Source of the DNA: Tuwongella immobilis
Lineage (GTDB): Bacteria > Planctomycetota > Planctomycetia > Gemmatales > Gemmataceae
Length of the DNA stretch: 64,000 nucleotides
NCBI RefSeq assembly: GCF_901538355.1
Contig: NZ_LR593887.1
Span: forward strand, 3,448,920 to 3,512,919
Direction of reading: 5' to 3'
Shown here: piece by piece, positions 16,401 through 24,826 of the stretch
How the letters are laid out: every line of letters begins with the position of its first letter
Position numbering within the stretch: position 1 is the stretch's first letter
The notes under the pieces: generated by a model
The model's input: only the letters and a program-made list of their open reading frames with translations
Told to the model about the DNA's origin: nothing
Databases searched by the model: none
Translations under genes and position numbers: made by a program

Positions 16401-18590
16401 CAAGTTGACGGCAAATAATCGGTCCATTCGCCCGCCAGGCACTTGCAGTCGCACCATGCCGGCATGATCGATTTCATCGAACAGAATCGATCCGGAATCC
16501 CCCAGAAGCCGAATGGTTTCCGAGCGAACATCGCCGACGGGCGGCAGCAGGCGAACGGGTAAGCCGCTCCAGGCTCCGAGCGTGCTTTCGGTGATCGGTT
16601 CGCCGACGGACAAATTCGTCCGCGATGTTCCCGAGACGGCGTAGCGGAACCATTCCTGCAGAAATGGCGGGTACGACGGCGAAAGCGGCCAACTGTTCCA
16701 ATCGGGATTCAACGAGCTGGCAAAATAAAAGCATTTGCCGCGACCCACCGACCATTCCACGAGTGCCGCTTCGAGCGATTCGCCGGTCGATTGCGCTGCA
16801 GCGGGCATCGGTTTCGCATCGGTCTGCGGTTGCGTTCGGACGAAGTTGAGAATCCGCCGCGCGGCCGCTCGTTCCGGTAGATCCAACGGCAAATAGCGTT
16901 GAAATCGTGCCGAAAGGAGGCTGGCTCGCTCGGTATCATTCTGAAATCCGTTCAACGGCGGTCGACGCAGACTCTCCTCGGTGGGTGTGAGCGAGAAATA
17001 TCCAGGGCGAGGCACATCGCGCACAGCTCGGAATGGAGCGGGGAGCACGCGTTGACCATCGCTCCAGGCGAGTTGTTGAAATGCCTCTACGGATCGGGCG
17101 AGATTCGGTCCCGCCGCCAAGAACAGACTCCCGCCGCGACGGAGAAAGCCTTCCAATCGCGCGAGTTCGCCACGCGATAATTGCGGCACATCGCAGCAGA
17201 TCACCACATCGACTTGGCTCAAATCGCCTAAGCCCGGATCGGCAAATTCTGCCAGCGTGATCGTTCGCGGACGTGCGGGATAGCCGGCGATCCGCTTCCC
17301 CGCGGGGAACGGATTCAGCGCGCGGGCCACCCATTCGCTCGCTCGTTCGAGCGGCTGAGCACTTGGTTTGCCGTTCACCAGCAGCACCGGAATGGTATCC
17401 CGCGCTTGCACGGCCAGCAGCCGCTCATCGTCAATCGGCAGCGCATCGGAATCAATTCGCACCTGGAACAGATGATCCCCCGCTCCGGTGAAGCGATACG
17501 GGACCGCGACCGAGACCGTTCCCCCAACGGGGAGCGTGATGGTGCGTTCGGCAAATGGTCGAAAGACGGGTCGCTCCAATGGGGCATCGGTGCCGGAAGC
17601 GATTTCGCCCGCCAACCGACCGGTTGCCACACTGAAACTCACCCGGACATCTTTTCGTTCTTGACCGCTGAAATTTTGCACGGTCGCCGTGATCGCGGAA
17701 TCGACTCCCACGAGTGGCAGTGAGTCGGCGAGTTCGCAGCCGATGACTGCAAGATTGTCGACATCGGCCTGAGCGACATCCGCGAAGACGATTTTCGCAC
17801 GAGTCGTGATTTGTCGCCACAATTCGGCCAGTGAATTGGCTCGAGTGGAATTCATCGGCGTCGATTCTGCCGTGGACCGAACCACCGACCAGGTACTGCG
17901 TTGCAGATCCGAGGCAAACAGAATCTCACGCCGATCGTACTTGCCGGGCGACCGCGCCAAGACATCCGAGAGCAGATTCAAGCCACTGGCCAGATCCGCA
18001 TTCCCATGCGATGGAGTCATCGACGCGATTTCGGCCAAGATTTTGCTGCGATCATCGACCGGACCAGCGACCACCATTTCGGATGGATTTTTCAGCACGA
18101 TGAGCGAAAATCCATCACCGGGAGCCGCCGATTGGAACCACTCCGAGGCCAACTTTTGAGCACTCTCCCATCGGGTTTGCTCCCCCGTTTGCGTGAGCAT
18201 GCTGTAGCTGGCATCCATCACCAAAATGCGATGCGTTCGGATCGCCGATGCTGGGAGTGTGACTGCCGCGTTGGGGAATAGGCGTCTCCAAATCGAATCC
18301 GCCCAGGGAGTTACGGCCGCCATCGCCAAGATGAGCGCTAGCAGAATCAAAATGCGGACGAGCAACAGCAGCCAGCTTTCCAGCCGCAATTTTCGCACGC
18401 GCTGTTGCTGAGCGGCGAGCAGAAAGCGCATCGCCGCCCAGTTGACGACTTGGTAGCGACGGCGATTGAGCAAGTGAATGACCACCGGCAGCGAGATGGC
18501 CGCCAGCGCGGTCAATGTTGCGGTCAGCGGAGTGACCCACACAATGCCCCAAATGCCCATCAGCATGCCAAGCATTCCTTGAAAGGTCAA
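13404..18590 (-). CDS. BatA-like / vWA / glutamine-amidotransferase-like fusion membrane protein
   Basis: A 1728-residue protein that looks like two proteins joined. The first half starts with a BatA N-terminal region (two membrane segments, residues about 20-37 and 70-92, with the HLLNRRRYQ motif), then a vWA domain with MIDAS DxSxS (MDASYSM, near 121-127), and ends in a membrane segment near 800-820. The second half adds membrane segments near 843-862, 915-935 and 950-975, a second vWA domain (IDDSRSMG, near 987-994) with its own MIDAS, a flavodoxin/class-I glutamine amidotransferase-like region around 1330-1480 (VVILGDCDP, GGGLVLLAG) without a visible catalytic Cys, and a final membrane segment near 1700-1720. 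Its start overlaps the stop of the DUF58 gene by 4 bases. Confidence 0.85.
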   Translation of the reverse strand: MTFQGMLGMLMGIWGIVWVTPLTATLTALAAISLPVVIHLLNRRRYQVVNWAAMRFLLAAQQQRVRKLRLESWLLLLVRILILLALILAMAAVTPWADSIWRRLFPNAAVTLPASAIRTHRILVMDASYSMLTQTGEQTRWESAQKLASEWFQSAAPGDGFSLIVLKNPSEMVVAGPVDDRSKILAEIASMTPSHGNADLASGLNLLSDVLARSPGKYDRREILFASDLQRSTWSVVRSTAESTPMNSTRANSLAELWRQITTRAKIVFADVAQADVDNLAVIGCELADSLPLVGVDSAITATVQNFSGQERKDVRVSFSVATGRLAGEIASGTDAPLERPVFRPFAERTITLPVGGTVSVAVPYRFTGAGDHLFQVRIDSDALPIDDERLLAVQARDTIPVLLVNGKPSAQPLERASEWVARALNPFPAGKRIAGYPARPRTITLAEFADPGLGDLSQVDVVICCDVPQLSRGELARLEGFLRRGGSLFLAAGPNLARSVEAFQQLAWSDGQRVLPAPFRAVRDVPRPGYFSLTPTEESLRRPPLNGFQNDTERASLLSARFQRYLPLDLPERAAARRILNFVRTQPQTDAKPMPAAAQSTGESLEAALVEWSVGRGKCFYFASSLNPDWNSWPLSPSYPPFLQEWFRYAVSGTSRTNLSVGEPITESTLGAWSGLPVRLLPPVGDVRSETIRLLGDSGSILFDEIDHAGMVRLQVPGGRMDRLFAVNLAMTGASGGNESDLFRMDRTDLIGTAPEGELQIVDTLGQIRPWNEPENVPSSVNSSESEELGTTQVGSTIARWCLLILLGLLVLEMLLAWRFGTARSHSNATMPPGGLGMGWWLAMPAMLTVIAAGILVFVAIQTRMSGNLLGGIPESLHPKVEQMLGMPPAAAGEQHHWMLESLPIFSPTPTTERWILISFTVGLCGLIGLLYGLDFGLRRLPGRFRRGSMVLLAMLRLSLVAVILSILLPQLRLLLEREGLPELVVVIDDSRSMGTVDPTVAVPMRDRLASLIPGTQASQLNRLQLAQAIVAEGGPSELARLIRDRRVKLHIYRLSEQAVRLGQASEESALAPLQAEISQLTPTGTASQLGEGLTTILKSFRGASLTAAVVFTDGISTAGGSATASPDDLRMVGKLASRMGVPLFFVGLGDDRQPFDVALSDLQVEEVVNVNDRLVFEARLTVTGTPPSGKLERIPVILSEKQGDQWIERSREMVQPELGGKPVRIRLIHAPTETGDKQFELRIPVQTEERDLLNNRLERAITVMESRTLRVLLIEGTPRYEYRFLKTLLEREVDPVRGQKTVQLSSLLLDAHPEYSTQDRTALSSFPTQEELNTFDVVILGDCDPKQIPGGDRSWQMLVDFVRERGGGLVLLAGTQGNPRAYEQTPLAAVLPVTSEGIPPPLEANPLDALGANEREFRPELTPTGLGHPIFRFAPDDAENAQIWSNFPTLNWVARGYRRKLAAEVLAVHPDLAPEVGTGTTNDTRHPIVVQQFVGSGRVLFLGIDETWRWRYRKNERMYNQFWIQVLRAVSRNRLSKIDLRLDRQSDYRRDEPIRVMVRFPDDAPAPLDSQPVQVQVTRQPTDPAARAIQERDTQLLTLAKREGTRATFESLLTRTPEGEYRFELVTPPTTTSRPAVTTRVLPPAGEMDELRMNRVEMERAAAESRGQFLTLADVDTLIDRLPEASPIPLNQPRPPWIIWNHSVIFALMLGLFGIEWLARKRLNLV

Positions 18591-19486
18591 CGAGCCGTGC
18601 GATACCGGGAACCGCGTCGTTGAAGAAATTCCTGAAGCGAGCGTCCGATTCGATCATCGCTGCGAATTTGCGTGTAATCCAGTCGCAGATTTTGAGCCAA
18701 CTGGGTGAGCTGATCCAAAAATGCGTGGAATTCCCGCAGATAACTCTCCCGAATGCCACGGGGATCGGTGAGAAGTTCCGGCAACTGTTCCAACCCGCGA
18801 AACAACGTGGGTTGTTCAAACGGGAAATCCAATTCCGCCGGGTCCAACACCTGCATCAGAATCACTTCATGCTTGTGATGCCGCAGATGATTCAACCCCT
18901 CCTGGAGCGATTCCAGATCGTCAAAGAAATCGCTGAGGACAAAGACGATTCCGCGTGGGGGAATCCGTTCGGCAATTTCGTGCAATGTCGTGCCAATGGC
19001 GGTCTGCGGTGTCTGAGCGGGTGCCAACAGCGCTCGCGCCATTTCGCCCAGTTGTGTGGTCCGACCGGAAGCGGGCAGCCAGGTCTGAATCTGCGAATCG
19101 ACCCGCGCCAGCCCGACACTATCACCTTGCGCCAAAATCAGTTGCGACAACGCCAGTGCCAGCACACTCGCCGCCTCGAATTTGCTCAGATCCGCGGATG
19201 CGTATTGCATCGATTCGCTGGCATCGCAGACCATCCAGGCAACGAGATTGGTCTCCAATTCGTACTGCTTCAGATACAGCCGATCCCCCCGCGCGTAGAC
19301 TTTCCAGTCAATATGCCGGAAATCGTCGCCGGGGGTGTATTCGCGATGCTGGGCAAACTCGACGGAGAAGCCGTGCCGGGGCGAGCGGTGCATCCCGGTC
19401 AGAATGCCTTCCACCAGGAGTTTGGCTCGAATCTCCAGATGCTGAATTCGGCTCAGCGCATCGCGTTTGGCGGCTTCTTGGTTCAT
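18587..19486 (-). CDS. DUF58 domain-containing protein
   Basis: A 299-residue cytoplasmic protein with the hallmark DUF58 stretch: GFSVEFAQHREYTPGDDFRH followed by IDWKVYARGDRLYLKQYELE. The remainder is a vWA-like fold with a degenerate MIDAS (VCDASESMQ near 117-125). DUF58 proteins regularly stand between a MoxR ATPase and BatA-type vWA proteins and are thought to link ATPase and membrane partner. The gene overlaps the MoxR gene by 4 bases at its start (19483-19486) and the BatA-like gene by 4 bases at its end, so all three are translationally coupled. Confidence 0.92.
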   Translation of the reverse strand: MNQEAAKRDALSRIQHLEIRAKLLVEGILTGMHRSPRHGFSVEFAQHREYTPGDDFRHIDWKVYARGDRLYLKQYELETNLVAWMVCDASESMQYASADLSKFEAASVLALALSQLILAQGDSVGLARVDSQIQTWLPASGRTTQLGEMARALLAPAQTPQTAIGTTLHEIAERIPPRGIVFVLSDFFDDLESLQEGLNHLRHHKHEVILMQVLDPAELDFPFEQPTLFRGLEQLPELLTDPRGIRESYLREFHAFLDQLTQLAQNLRLDYTQIRSDDRIGRSLQEFLQRRGSRYRTAR

Positions 19487-20520
19487 TCGCGGTCCATCCT
19501 TGCTTCGGGCATCTGCTCGATGAGCATTCGCACCAATTGATCGGGTTTGATGCCTTCGGATTCCGCGCGATAATTCGTAATCACCCGATGCCGCAAAACT
19601 GGGACAGCAACGGCGTGAATGTCTTCGATGGCGACGTGCATTCGTCCGGCCAAGGCCGCGCGGGCTTGCGCTCCCCAGACCAGAAATTGCCCCGCTCGTG
19701 GCCCCGCTCCCCAGGTCACGTATTTCTTAACGAATTCCGGAATTCCCGGCGTATCGACCCGAGTCATCCGCGTCAGTTGAGTCGCATAACGCAAGATGAA
19801 TGGTGCCACCGGGATACGACGAACCACCTGTTGCAGTTCCAGCAATTCATCGCCAGAAACCACGGTCTGAATCGGCTGTCGTGTCGTGGCAGTCGTCGTT
19901 TCCAAGATGCGGTATTCATCTTCTTCCGATGGATAGCCAATCTGAATATGGAACATGAACCGATCTTGTTGCGCTTCCGGGAGCGGATACGTACCTTCCT
20001 GCTCAATCGGATTTTGCGTTGCCAGCACAAAGAATGGTTTGGGCAACGTGTGTCGCGTGCCGACCACCGTCACTTGCACTTCTTGCATGGCTTCCAGCAG
20101 TGCGGCCTGAGTTTTTGGCGGCGTCCGGTTGATTTCGTCAGCCAGCAGGACGTTTGTAAACAACGGCCCCCGATTGAAGACGAAATCGCGGCGCCCGTTC
20201 ACCGGATCAACCTGCAAAATCTGCGTGCCAGTAATGTCGGCGGGCATCAAGTCGGGCGTGAATTGCACCCGGTTGAAATCGAGCGCCATCGTCTCGGCAA
20301 GGCTGCGAATCATCAGCGTTTTGGCCAGGCCGGGCACCCCAACCAAGAGGCAGTGGCCACGCGCAAACAGCGCAATGAGCAGCAGTTCCAGCACATCGCG
20401 TTGACCGACGATGACCTTCGCGCACTCGGCTTGGATCTGACTGCCGACCTCGCGCAATCGCTGCAACGCGGAGAGATCGGGTGATTCGTTCACGGGTGAA
20501 AACACGGAAGATGTCCCCAT
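19483..20520 (-). CDS. MoxR family AAA+ ATPase
   Basis: A 345-residue protein starting at the ATG at 20520, which overlaps by one base the stop of the upstream gene (TAATG). Walker A reads GVPGLAKT, Walker B LLADEINRTPPK, and sensor-1 ATQNPIEQEGTYPLPEAQ is the standard MoxR motif, followed by DRF. MoxR ATPases work as chaperones that activate or insert metal cofactors or assemble vWA-containing partners. Here the coupled DUF58 and BatA-like genes are the expected partners. A frame extending to 20655 is ignored because it would lie inside the upstream gene. Confidence 0.95.
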   Translation of the reverse strand: MGTSSVFSPVNESPDLSALQRLREVGSQIQAECAKVIVGQRDVLELLLIALFARGHCLLVGVPGLAKTLMIRSLAETMALDFNRVQFTPDLMPADITGTQILQVDPVNGRRDFVFNRGPLFTNVLLADEINRTPPKTQAALLEAMQEVQVTVVGTRHTLPKPFFVLATQNPIEQEGTYPLPEAQQDRFMFHIQIGYPSEEDEYRILETTTATTRQPIQTVVSGDELLELQQVVRRIPVAPFILRYATQLTRMTRVDTPGIPEFVKKYVTWGAGPRAGQFLVWGAQARAALAGRMHVAIEDIHAVAVPVLRHRVITNYRAESEGIKPDQLVRMLIEQMPEARMDRE

Positions 20521-23500
20521 TATTCGCCGAGTTGCCCCCGATGATTGGTGTTGCGAACCGATCGCCAAATTCGCTGCTGTCCATCCCACGTCGGCTGCCA
20601 AAGCCACGAACCCGAGATTCGATTTCCCATCGACCAGATCGCAGGGAGTGTCCATCGCCGGATCGGTTCCCCATCCCGAAGCATCAATTGGACCATCGTC
20701 TGCTCGGACTGGGTCTCTTCATCATAGACGATCGGAGCGAGCTTCGGGAAGCGAATCCCCAACATCGACCCCAACCGATTTTCCCGGCCCGCGTCAACCA
20801 GCGCGATCGTGTCGGAATCTTCGATGAAGTCAACCGTCGAACCCACGCCCAATTCCGCTCCGCCCCGCCGCCAACGCAACGCTCCAGTGTTGGCATCATA
20901 CGCCACCAGCATCTGCTCGTTCCAGACCAACACCATAGCCGCCGTCAGTATGATCCGTGGCGGATGGTTCGGATCGTTTCGGATTCCAATCGGCGAATGC
21001 CCCCAGACTCGTTTGCCGGTGTCGATTCGGAGCAAGTCCAATTCCCAGTTCATGTTCCGTTCGGATTGCACCAGCAACCAGTCCCCTCGCGCCTGCAATC
21101 GAATCGGCTGGCCGGAGAGCGAACTGGCACCGGGCAGTTGCACCGTCCAGCGGGATTGCCCGGTTTGGGAATCCCAAGCGACGATTTGACCGTCTGGAAA
21201 CGCTTCGATCCAGCCGAACGGTTGAGTCACGGTCGATGGCATCCGCTCGATCGCGGTCGCCCGATCGTTTCGCTTCCAACTTCGAACCATTCGCCCGGTT
21301 GCGAGATTTCGTTCCTGAAATTGATCGCCGCGAACCAGGAACACTTGGTTCTCGCAACCAATCCAACGGTTCCAACCGGCGTCACTCCAGCGAATCCAGC
21401 CCGTCTCCGAGTCGATCACCACCAGCACGTGGGCATCCCACACGGCGATGATGAAACCGTTCAGCATGCGAAAATCGTGCCAACCCGGAATCAATCGCGA
21501 ATCGGTATCCGGAACCCAGCATGGCATCAGTCGGGAGCGGCTGCTGAACATCGCCCAATCGTTTGGCAAACCGATCGCCCAAATCAGCGCCCCGGTATCA
21601 TCCGCCACTCGCGCCAGGCCGCCCGCTCCTGCAACCAACACCGAATTCCCCCATCGCGTTCCGTGAGTCGGCTGAAATCCGAGCGGCGTTTCCCAAATGG
21701 TGCGGCCGGTCGGGAACTCGCGACGCATCACCGCCATTGGCTTGGCCCAGCGAAGCGCATCCGCCGATCGCTCCGGTCGCCCGGCAAACGGAAGCAGCGG
21801 CCAACCGTCCCGGATTGGCACATTCGCGCCGCAAAGTTCCCAATCGGGAATCGGCGAATCGACATTCGCCGGTCGGTTGCCCTTCGCGGAGCGCGATTGC
21901 TCCAACCAGCGATTCACGGTCAATTGCGCATCGAGCGCGGGGAGCACCTGATCGCCAAATCCCGCCCGCAATTCCGCCTCATGAAATACTTCGCGTTCCA
22001 GTTCACCGTTTTGGATGGCCTCTCGTCGCAAAATGGCGTGCGCGATGGCGACTTCGAGCGGGGCAGCGGTTCGTTCGGTTGGCATTCCGAACTGTGTCAA
22101 CCACGTTCGAGCGATTGTCCCGGCTTGCGGCATCGGTTGTTGCCAGGCTTGCAGCAGAACTTGCGAATCAGTCGCAGTCGGCGTTGACGATGATTCATTT
22201 CCCAATGACCGCACGCGATTTCGGGAGGTGAGAATCGGTGTGATTCGATCCAGCTGACGTTCGTGCATTTGGAAAATTTTCGCAAGTTCCGAATCATTCG
22301 GATGTTGCGTCGTGGCGATCTGATGGCGTCGCCATCCCGCGACTGGATCGGGCACCGCTTGCAGTAACCGATCGACCGCGGTCCAATTCGATTGCTCAAT
22401 CTGACGAATCGCTTCTTGTCGAACGGCAATCTCCCAGATTCGACGAGGTTCCGCGAGTTTGGGCGGATCGCCGGGCAACGATGGGGCGCTGTCGAGCAAT
22501 GCCAACCATCTCAACGAGGATTCCGGGTCGGCATTCACGGCCTGATCGGGAAGTTTCGCCAAACGAGATTCCGGCACCCATGCGAAAATCTGATGCATTG
22601 CCGTCACCACCAGACATCCATCTGAATACGCGAGATTTCCCGGCGGAATCGGGATCGGCTGCCGAAGCAATTCCCCGCTGCGGCGATCCAACACCATCAG
22701 CCCCGAGCGCGTCGGCCAAAGAATCGAATCGCCCAATAGCAACCCCTGCCCGGACGGATACGGCGTGGCTGGGTCGTGGATCACCCACCCGTTTGGCCCA
22801 TCGGTGCTGCCAGTTTGAGCATCGATTGCCTGCAAACCGCGCATCTCGCCTTGAAGTGAGACAATCACCTGGTGATCGCTGACGCCAACGATGGAGTGAA
22901 TCTCTTTGGGATCGGTTTCCCAGAGTCGGCGGCCGGTCACTCGATCCAACGCCAGAATCTGCCCACTTTCCGGAATCGCCGCGATCACGCGCCCGGAGTG
23001 AATGCGCACCGGGTTGGGCAAACTGGGCCGCGCCTGCCCGAAACGCCCGACATCAGTGCGGCTGGCGCGAGTCGCCCATTGACTGGTCCCCGTGACGGCG
23101 TCGAAGCTCAGAATCCACCCCTGAATCGGCCCGACAATGATTTGACGCGCATCGGAAGTCAGCAGATAGGGCTGAGTCGTGTTGCTGTCGCCGGAATCGA
23201 AGGTGATTTCGAGGACTTCGCGCTCCCAGAGTAAATCCGGGGCAATCTCACGGTTGATCCCCAAATAGGCTCGCAGCAGAAGGAGCGTTCGCCCCCCTTC
23301 CCGCCGTCGCAGCAATGTCCAGAATCGCTCCCCTTCGATCAGCGGGACGCCTTCCCATTCGGTGGCGGTATTTTCGGCACGGGGGGGCGGCAATTCCCAA
23401 AGTTTGCGAAACTTCCCTTCTCGATCCGGTTTCGTCGCCAGGGCGATCAGAACCGCCGGCCGTTGTGGAAGCGGCAGATTCCCGGTTTCAGCAACAGCGA

Positions 23501-24698
23501 TTGGTCCCACACGGGCGATTAACGCCGATCGCCCCATCGCCAACACGTAACCCGGTGGCGGCTTGGGAATATCGCCATCGGAAACGGCATCCGCATCGCC
23601 CAAAATGGCGCGATTTTGGTGGACGATCACCGATTGCCCCGTGAGTACATCCATGCGGTGGATCGATTGGCCATCCTGAAACCACATCGCATCTTGGGAC
23701 AGAACTGGATATCGTTGTGGAGCTCGAACGGGCAGATGCGTTGGACTGAAGTCATCCGCATCGTCGCGATTGCGGGACGCCACATCGTCAATGGGCTGAG
23801 GAATCCGTCGCGTCCAGGTGGGCGATGTTCGCCAAAATCGCGGAAGCGGCCCTCGACCAATGCCGGAATGCTGATTGTCCCCCGCGAAAGTTTGCCACGG
23901 TTGAACCACAAACGGTGTCGATTGGGGGGCAGGCACCGAAAATGCGGATTGCAACGATTCGGCGAGTTTTCCGGATCGACCGGCAACCAGTCCGCTCGCA
24001 GTAGGCGCATGCGTTTGAATCGACTTGAGCAGTCGGCGAGCGGTTGCGGCATCGCCCCGCTGCCAAGCAATCCAAGCGCGACGGGCACGAACCAACGCAA
24101 GTTCGGTTTGTGGGTCCGGGTATCGGAGCGATTCGGGATGACTGGGTGCGGGATGCGAATCGGCCGCCTCGTTGGGAAACAATCGGTCCAGATAGGCGAG
24201 TGTGGCATCGGCCCGCTCAAAATCGCCGAGTTCAAGATCGAGATCCGCACGCAGCAGAATCGCCTGCTCACACGCTCGACTGAGAAAGCGATTCTCGATG
24301 ATGCGGGATAATCCATCGATCGATCGTGCTTGTCGAGCGGCTTGCAGTTGGCGTTGTGCCTCGGGTTCGATGCGGTCGCGGATGAGTCGGCGGGCGGCAT
24401 CCGGGAGTTTCACGAGGTCGGACTGACACACCTCGCGGACTCGGCGTAATGTTTCTGCGTTTGTCCAAATGAGGGCATCGCCCGCTTCATCTTGAAGTTG
24501 TTGATAGGCTTCCAGAATTTCGGACCAAGATTGAGAAGGAATCTTTCGGCGAATTTCGTCGAGCCGACGTTGGGCTTGGGTACTCTCAACTCGTAAGCTA
24601 ATCCCGTTGGCGGGTGGAACCACGAGTTGTGCCTTCAGGGAGCCGGGAAGTCCCACCCCGAGCAACGCCAAAATCAGCAGAGGAAGTGGTTTTGGCAT
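20520..24698 (-). CDS. Large secreted TPR/PQQ-like beta-propeller protein
   Basis: A 1392-residue protein beginning MPKPLPLLILALLGVGLPGS, a signal peptide; the frame extends to 24767 but without support. Residues about 30-270 are alpha-helical with TPR-like character (ELGDFERADATLAYLDRLFP). The rest contains many PQQ/Trp-docking type blades in two blocks, for example TGTSQWATRA, TGRRLWETDP, SETGWIRWSDAG, TGQSRWTVQL, TGKRVWGHSP and TGALRWRRGG, consistent with two propellers of seven or eight blades. No catalytic residues of quinoprotein dehydrogenases are seen. It is the first gene of the MoxR operon and probably acts outside the cytoplasmic membrane. Confidence 0.8.
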   Translation of the reverse strand: MPKPLPLLILALLGVGLPGSLKAQLVVPPANGISLRVESTQAQRRLDEIRRKIPSQSWSEILEAYQQLQDEAGDALIWTNAETLRRVREVCQSDLVKLPDAARRLIRDRIEPEAQRQLQAARQARSIDGLSRIIENRFLSRACEQAILLRADLDLELGDFERADATLAYLDRLFPNEAADSHPAPSHPESLRYPDPQTELALVRARRAWIAWQRGDAATARRLLKSIQTHAPTASGLVAGRSGKLAESLQSAFSVPAPQSTPFVVQPWQTFAGDNQHSGIGRGPLPRFWRTSPTWTRRIPQPIDDVASRNRDDADDFSPTHLPVRAPQRYPVLSQDAMWFQDGQSIHRMDVLTGQSVIVHQNRAILGDADAVSDGDIPKPPPGYVLAMGRSALIARVGPIAVAETGNLPLPQRPAVLIALATKPDREGKFRKLWELPPPRAENTATEWEGVPLIEGERFWTLLRRREGGRTLLLLRAYLGINREIAPDLLWEREVLEITFDSGDSNTTQPYLLTSDARQIIVGPIQGWILSFDAVTGTSQWATRASRTDVGRFGQARPSLPNPVRIHSGRVIAAIPESGQILALDRVTGRRLWETDPKEIHSIVGVSDHQVIVSLQGEMRGLQAIDAQTGSTDGPNGWVIHDPATPYPSGQGLLLGDSILWPTRSGLMVLDRRSGELLRQPIPIPPGNLAYSDGCLVVTAMHQIFAWVPESRLAKLPDQAVNADPESSLRWLALLDSAPSLPGDPPKLAEPRRIWEIAVRQEAIRQIEQSNWTAVDRLLQAVPDPVAGWRRHQIATTQHPNDSELAKIFQMHERQLDRITPILTSRNRVRSLGNESSSTPTATDSQVLLQAWQQPMPQAGTIARTWLTQFGMPTERTAAPLEVAIAHAILRREAIQNGELEREVFHEAELRAGFGDQVLPALDAQLTVNRWLEQSRSAKGNRPANVDSPIPDWELCGANVPIRDGWPLLPFAGRPERSADALRWAKPMAVMRREFPTGRTIWETPLGFQPTHGTRWGNSVLVAGAGGLARVADDTGALIWAIGLPNDWAMFSSRSRLMPCWVPDTDSRLIPGWHDFRMLNGFIIAVWDAHVLVVIDSETGWIRWSDAGWNRWIGCENQVFLVRGDQFQERNLATGRMVRSWKRNDRATAIERMPSTVTQPFGWIEAFPDGQIVAWDSQTGQSRWTVQLPGASSLSGQPIRLQARGDWLLVQSERNMNWELDLLRIDTGKRVWGHSPIGIRNDPNHPPRIILTAAMVLVWNEQMLVAYDANTGALRWRRGGAELGVGSTVDFIEDSDTIALVDAGRENRLGSMLGIRFPKLAPIVYDEETQSEQTMVQLMLRDGEPIRRWTLPAIWSMGNRISGSWLWQPTWDGQQRIWRSVRNTNHRGQLGE

Positions 24699-24760
24699 GA
24701 AAAATTCCCGATTGCGGAGTGTATGGCTAGGTATCCCTGACCGAGAGCTATAGAACATTC

Positions 24761-24788
24761 TTGACAAACTCCGGACCAGGACAAGAAT
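24761..24788 (+). promoter_or_regulatory. Candidate promoter of the cytochrome c gene
   Basis: A consensus TTGACA at 24761-24766 is followed after 16 bases by AAGAAT (24783-24788), about 40 bases before the ATG at 24827. The intergenic space is shared with the divergent MoxR operon. Confidence 0.5.
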
Positions 24789-24826
24789 TTTCTTCTGATT
24801 TCTCGATCCGAGTAAGTGAGTGACGT

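Noticed and set aside
18955-20484. 509-codon open frame opposite the MoxR and DUF58 genes
   Set aside because: Antisense to two textbook families, no start signal and biased composition.
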